This document shows, piece by piece, positions 6,690-8,941 of a DNA stretch of 8,941 bases. Source of the DNA: JAHFUI01 sp041485905 (GTDB lineage Bacteria > Acidobacteriota > Vicinamibacteria > Vicinamibacterales > CAVVIG01); assembly GCA_041485905.1 (NCBI GenBank), contig JBGPKK010000191.1, positions 1 through 8,941 on the forward strand. The letters are read 5' to 3'. Position 1 is the first letter of the stretch, and each line of letters begins with the position of its first letter. The translations under genes and the position numbers were made by a program. The notes under the pieces are model-generated. The model was not told the origin of the DNA, searched no databases, and saw only the letters and a list, made by a program, of their open reading frames with translations.

Positions 6690-6717
6690 CGGCTCCTCAA
6701 GCTGGATTCGAACCCGC
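6690..6717 (-). other. tRNA 3'-end-like fragment (T-arm plus acceptor-length tail)
   Basis: On the minus strand, GCGGG-TTCGAAT-CCAGC (6717-6701) has the form of a tRNA T-arm: a 7-nt TTCGAAT loop and a 5-bp stem with one G-A mismatch. It is followed by exactly 7 nt (TTGAGGA), a G and CCG, matching acceptor strand, discriminator and a CCA-like end. The upstream minus-strand sequence offers no matching 5' acceptor strand or anticodon arm, so it is not a functional tRNA. It could be a relic of a tRNA-targeted integration site, or chance. Confidence 0.28.
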
Positions 6718-6764
6718 CTCCGGGATCCTGCTGTTACCTGGTGTTCGGGAGCAAATTGTCCGCG

Positions 6765-6776
6765 TAACATACGGCC
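6765..6776 (+). promoter_or_regulatory. Putative -10 box and leaderless start of the unknown gene
   Basis: TAACAT (6765-6770) is a -10-like hexamer placed 6 nt before the ATG at 6777. The spacing is the same as at 1722-1734, and both sites end in GCC before ATG. No SD precedes this ATG and no strong -35 is seen at normal spacing. Confidence 0.38.
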
Positions 6777-7580
6777 ATGGAAGTGCATCTTTTTCCAAAC
6801 TCCAGGCGCCCCGGGGTCGGTCTCGCGCCGCGACGTGAGGCTTCGCGCCCTCTGCTGCCTCAGCATGCCCGTCACTGTCCCGTGCTCGAGGCCGGCAGCG
6901 CGCTCGGCTTCATGGTCTATGCGCCGCTCGAGCCGAAGGAATCGCTCTACATCGAGTACGAGGGAGAAGGACGATACAAGTTCGTCTATTACCTCCAGAC
7001 ACAGGACGGCACACGCACCCCTCTTTTCCAGGTCACGCTGAGCCTCTCTGTCGGGGGCGTCGGCATGGTGAAGGAAGAGGTGACATTCGTGGGCGCTCCG
7101 ATGCTGTCGCGCGAAGCCGCGCTGGCCGTGGCGCGCGTCTTTCTCGTCCCCGAGGACATGGGCACGCCGCCCGGCGCCATCGCTCTCCGCGGCGCCACCA
7201 ACTTTCAGACACCATCAGGCTGGGACACCGTGTACACGCCGATCTTCAACATGATCGAGCGGCCGGTCGCGCCGATGCTGGTCGTTCGAGTCGAAACCGA
7301 CTGGTATTCGCACGAGACCGAATTCCGTTACGTGCTCCAGGCGGGCGAGGGAATCACGGTCGACCCCAGCATTCCGATCGGACAGGTCTGCTTCCTGCCG
7401 CGCGAGGAGATCACCATGCGCGCCTGCACGAGCGAAGAACTGAACGCCTTTGAGGAGTCACGGCAGGAGTTCAACCGTCAGAAGGCCGCCACGGTTCAGA
7501 AGACCTCGTACGGCCTGGCGTACAGTCCGCAGTATCTTCGACAGAGCCGGGCGCAAAAGTCCGAGGGAGATGGCTCCTAG
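6777..7580 (+). CDS. Conserved-looking protein of unknown function
   Basis: This is a 267-residue protein that I do not recognise with confidence. It has no signal peptide or membrane segment and should be cytoplasmic. Composition and codon use look genuinely coding. Notable segments are RHCPVLEAGSALGFMVYAPL (32-51), IEYEGEGRYKFVYYL (59-73), IFNMIERPVAPMLVVRVETD (156-175) followed by WYSHETEFRYVLQAGEGI (176-193), and IGQVCFLPREEITMR (201-215). The tail (220-267) is charged and possibly disordered. The layout, with an N-terminal LFPN and a late PIGQV..PRE segment, faintly recalls DUF6065 proteins, but that is only an impression. The start is uncertain: there is no SD, but a -10-like box lies 6 nt upstream. 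It stands 141 bp after the methyltransferase gene and 80 bp before the TetR gene, probably as its own unit. Confidence 0.75.
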   Translation: MEVHLFPNSRRPGVGLAPRREASRPLLPQHARHCPVLEAGSALGFMVYAPLEPKESLYIEYEGEGRYKFVYYLQTQDGTRTPLFQVTLSLSVGGVGMVKEEVTFVGAPMLSREAALAVARVFLVPEDMGTPPGAIALRGATNFQTPSGWDTVYTPIFNMIERPVAPMLVVRVETDWYSHETEFRYVLQAGEGITVDPSIPIGQVCFLPREEITMRACTSEELNAFEESRQEFNRQKAATVQKTSYGLAYSPQYLRQSRAQKSEGDGS

Positions 7581-7616
7581 GCGCCGCGGGGCTCGGACGC
7601 GACGGGAGGGACCGCC

Positions 7617-7645
7617 TTGACAGGGCCGGCGCGCTCGAGTTAACT
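7617..7645 (+). promoter_or_regulatory. Promoter of the tetR-hlyD unit
   Basis: A perfect -35 consensus TTGACA (7617-7622) is followed by a 17-bp spacer and TTAACT (7640-7645). TTAACT is a weak -10 (3 of 6, lacking the A at its second position) and overlaps the inverted repeat at 7642-7657. A transcript would start near 7652, leaving a leader of about 9 nt before the ATG at 7661. Confidence 0.6.
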
Positions 7646-7657
7646 AACCAGTTAGTT
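7642..7657. promoter_or_regulatory. Inverted-repeat operator, probable TetR autoregulatory site
   Basis: AACTAAC (7642-7648) and GTTAGTT (7651-7657) are perfect inverted arms around CA. The site covers the -10 region and the expected transcription start, and ends 3 nt before the TetR ATG. An ACTAAC/GTTAGT-type palindrome at this place is typical for TetR-family repressors controlling their own efflux operon. Binding would block RNA polymerase directly. Confidence 0.7.
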
Positions 7658-7660
7658 TAT

Positions 7661-8293
7661 ATGGCTCGGCCCGCCCGCGTCTCCCCGGACGGCATCCTCG
7701 CCGCCGCCGCGCTCGAGTTCGCCGCGCGCGGGTTCGCCGGCGCGCGCGTCGATCGCATCGCCCGCCGCGCCAAGGTCAACAAGGCGATGCTCTACTACCA
7801 CTTCAACAGCAAGGAGCGGCTGTACCGCACGCTGCTCCGGCAGATGTTCACCCGTGCCGCCGAACGGCTGCGCGCCATCGGCGCCGGCGACGGCACGTCC
7901 GCCGAAAAGGTCGACCGCGCGATCGCCGGCATGGCCGACTTCATTCAGGAGCACACGTTCTTCCCCGCGATCATGCTCCGCGAGGTGGCCGAAGGCGGGG
8001 CGCACCTGGATCGCGAGACGCTGAAGGCGCTCGCCGGCGTGCCGCGCGCCGTCGCCGGCATCGTGCAGGCCGGCGTCGCCGCGGGCGACTTCCGCCCCGT
8101 CCATCCCGTGTTCGCGTATTTCAGCATGCTCGCGCCGATCGTGTTCTATCTGGCCGGGACGCCCATCCGAAAAGAGCTCTCGCATCTGCACCTCATGGAC
8201 ATGCGCTCGCTCTCGCTTGACGAGTTCGTTCAGCAGGCGCAGGAGTCGGCGCGCCGGTGGCTCGCTCGCGATGCACGGCACACGAGAGGCTGA
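7661..8293 (+). CDS. TetR/AcrR-family transcriptional repressor
   Basis: The protein has 210 residues, a normal length for the family. The N-terminal three-helix DNA-binding domain spans about 8-55: ILAAAALEFAARGFAGARVD (12-31), then the helix-turn-helix IARRAKVNKAMLYYHFNSKE (33-52), with the typical LYYHF recognition helix. The remaining 150 residues form a helical ligand-binding and dimerisation domain with hydrophobic segments around 98-108 and 150-165. It probably represses its own promoter through the palindrome overlapping it, and is released by a small hydrophobic compound. The gene lies 3 bp before an hlyD-type gene, as in CecR(YbiH)-YbhG loci, so the target is likely the exporter operon. 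The start is fixed by the domain beginning; no SD is present and the leader is very short. Confidence 0.93.
   Translation: MARPARVSPDGILAAAALEFAARGFAGARVDRIARRAKVNKAMLYYHFNSKERLYRTLLRQMFTRAAERLRAIGAGDGTSAEKVDRAIAGMADFIQEHTFFPAIMLREVAEGGAHLDRETLKALAGVPRAVAGIVQAGVAAGDFRPVHPVFAYFSMLAPIVFYLAGTPIRKELSHLHLMDMRSLSLDEFVQQAQESARRWLARDARHTRG
8284..8289 (+). promoter_or_regulatory. Ribosome binding site of the HlyD-type gene
   Basis: GAGAGG (8284-8289) lies 7 nt before the ATG at 8297, inside the last codons of tetR. This indicates that both genes are translated from one mRNA. Confidence 0.7.
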
Positions 8294-8296
8294 CCC

Positions 8297-8941
8297 ATGA
8301 AGCTCCCTCGTCGAACCCCGAAGCCCGCGCACATATTCCTCGCTGCGACGGTTGCGTGTGCGTGCGCCTGCGCGCAGAAGCCGCCCGCCGACCGTGTGCG
8401 CGCGTCGGGTCAGGTCGAAGCGACCGACGTCCAGGTCGCCGCTCAAGTGGGCGGACGTCTGCTCGAGCTGCGCGTTGCCGAAGGCGATCGCATCAAGGCC
8501 GGCGACGTCGTCGCGCGCCTGGACACCGCGGATGCGCAGCTCGCGATGGCGCAGGCGAAGGCCGACCTCGAACAGGCGGACGCGCAGCTTCGCCTGCTCC
8601 TCGCCGGCGCTCGGGTGGAGGACATTCGCCAAGCGGACGCGCAGCTCGCCACGACCGAGACCGACGTCCGTGCGGCCGACGTCGAGCTCGCAGCCGCGCA
8701 GGCTGACGTCGATCGCTTCGAGGCGCTGCTCGCCGCCAACTCCGGCTCGCGCAAGCAGCGCGACGATGCGGTGACGAAACGGGATGTGGGGAAGGAGCAC
8801 GCCCAGGGCGCGCGGGACCGCGTGCGCGCGGCACGGGAAGCCGTCGCCCGCCTGCGCGCGGGATCCCGTCGCGAAGACATCGACGCGGCGCGCGCCCGCG
8901 TTGCCGCCGCGGCTGCGCACATCGCGACATGGGACAAGGCC
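8297..8941 (+). CDS. HlyD/YbhG-type membrane-fusion (periplasmic adaptor) protein, partial
   Basis: 215 codons are open to the window end. The N-terminus has a basic stretch and a hydrophobic segment (HIFLAATVA, 12-20), then CACACA; C21 in TVAC could be a lipidation site, though the lipobox is not strict. Next comes a biotinyl-lipoyl-like half-motif, SGQVEATDVQVAAQVGGRLL (37-56) with VAEGDRIKAGDVVARLD (60-76), then a long alpha-hairpin coiled coil of Ala-, Gln- and Asp-rich heptads from about 78. Two AG(A/S)RxEDI motifs (103-110 and 188-195) lie one on each arm of the hairpin; a similar pair occurs in E. coli YbhG. The returning arm and beta-barrel lie outside the window. It would link an inner-membrane ABC exporter, expected downstream, to the periplasm or an outer-membrane channel. 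It shares an operon with tetR. Confidence 0.9.
   Translation, partial: MKLPRRTPKPAHIFLAATVACACACAQKPPADRVRASGQVEATDVQVAAQVGGRLLELRVAEGDRIKAGDVVARLDTADAQLAMAQAKADLEQADAQLRLLLAGARVEDIRQADAQLATTETDVRAADVELAAAQADVDRFEALLAANSGSRKQRDDAVTKRDVGKEHAQGARDRVRAAREAVARLRAGSRREDIDAARARVAAAAAHIATWDKA

Noticed and set aside
6690..6776. Complete tRNA gene on the minus strand
   Set aside because: Only the T-arm and acceptor-like tail are present. No anticodon stem-loop with T33 and no matching 5' acceptor strand could be found within 90 nt.
7652..8920. Long minus-strand open frame (422 codons) opposite tetR and hlyD
   Set aside because: It is a GC-bias shadow. The plus strand carries clear TetR and HlyD motifs with an SD and operon spacing, while the minus product is Arg/Gly/Ala-rich with no domain.
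1..8941. CRISPR arrays, insertion sequences, long direct repeats
   Set aside because: Reading both strands I saw no evenly spaced repeats, transposase motifs or terminal inverted repeats.

Overview
This 8.9 kb window is GC-rich chromosomal DNA from a free-living Gram-negative-type bacterium. It holds exported soluble enzymes with Sec or Tat signals, a PQQ-type quinoprotein, a TRAP solute-binding protein and an HlyD adaptor. The mix of exported metallo-beta-lactamase-fold (MBL) hydrolases and quinoproteins, with few Shine-Dalgarno (SD) sequences and several promoter-like elements sitting directly on start codons, would fit an Acidobacteriota (Vicinamibacteria-like) genome. That placement is inference only; there is no rRNA or other marker gene. 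Seven genes are complete or nearly so, and one more runs off each end.

Region 1 (1-4875) is a divergent pair of two-gene units. The minus unit encodes a Tat-exported TRAP (DctP-type) solute-binding protein whose end overlaps the start of an exported MBL hydrolase that leaves the window on the left. Only 29 bp away, the plus unit encodes a second exported MBL hydrolase with a large N-terminal extension, then a periplasmic PQQ-type eight-bladed propeller dehydrogenase. All four products carry export signals. This suggests a periplasmic hydrolysis/oxidation module: the MBL enzymes release a product, the quinoprotein oxidises it, and the TRAP binding protein captures a carboxylate-type ligand. 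No TRAP permease is visible. The quinoprotein lacks the vicinal cysteine pair seen in classical PQQ alcohol dehydrogenases.

Region 2 (4876-5345) is a 470-bp stretch with no convincing gene. It holds a perfect 19-bp palindrome and a weaker hairpin.

Region 3 (5346-7580) encodes a fusion of an FMN-binding (pyridoxamine-phosphate-oxidase-like) domain to a TIGR00027/LCM-type SAM methyltransferase, then a conserved-looking protein of unknown function. Between them lies a tRNA 3'-end-like fragment.

Region 4 (7617-8941) is an efflux regulation unit. A consensus -35 box and a 16-bp inverted repeat precede a TetR regulator, followed 3 bp later by an HlyD/YbhG-type membrane-fusion protein truncated by the window end. 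Gene order matches the CecR(YbiH)-YbhG arrangement, so ABC exporter genes are expected just to the right.
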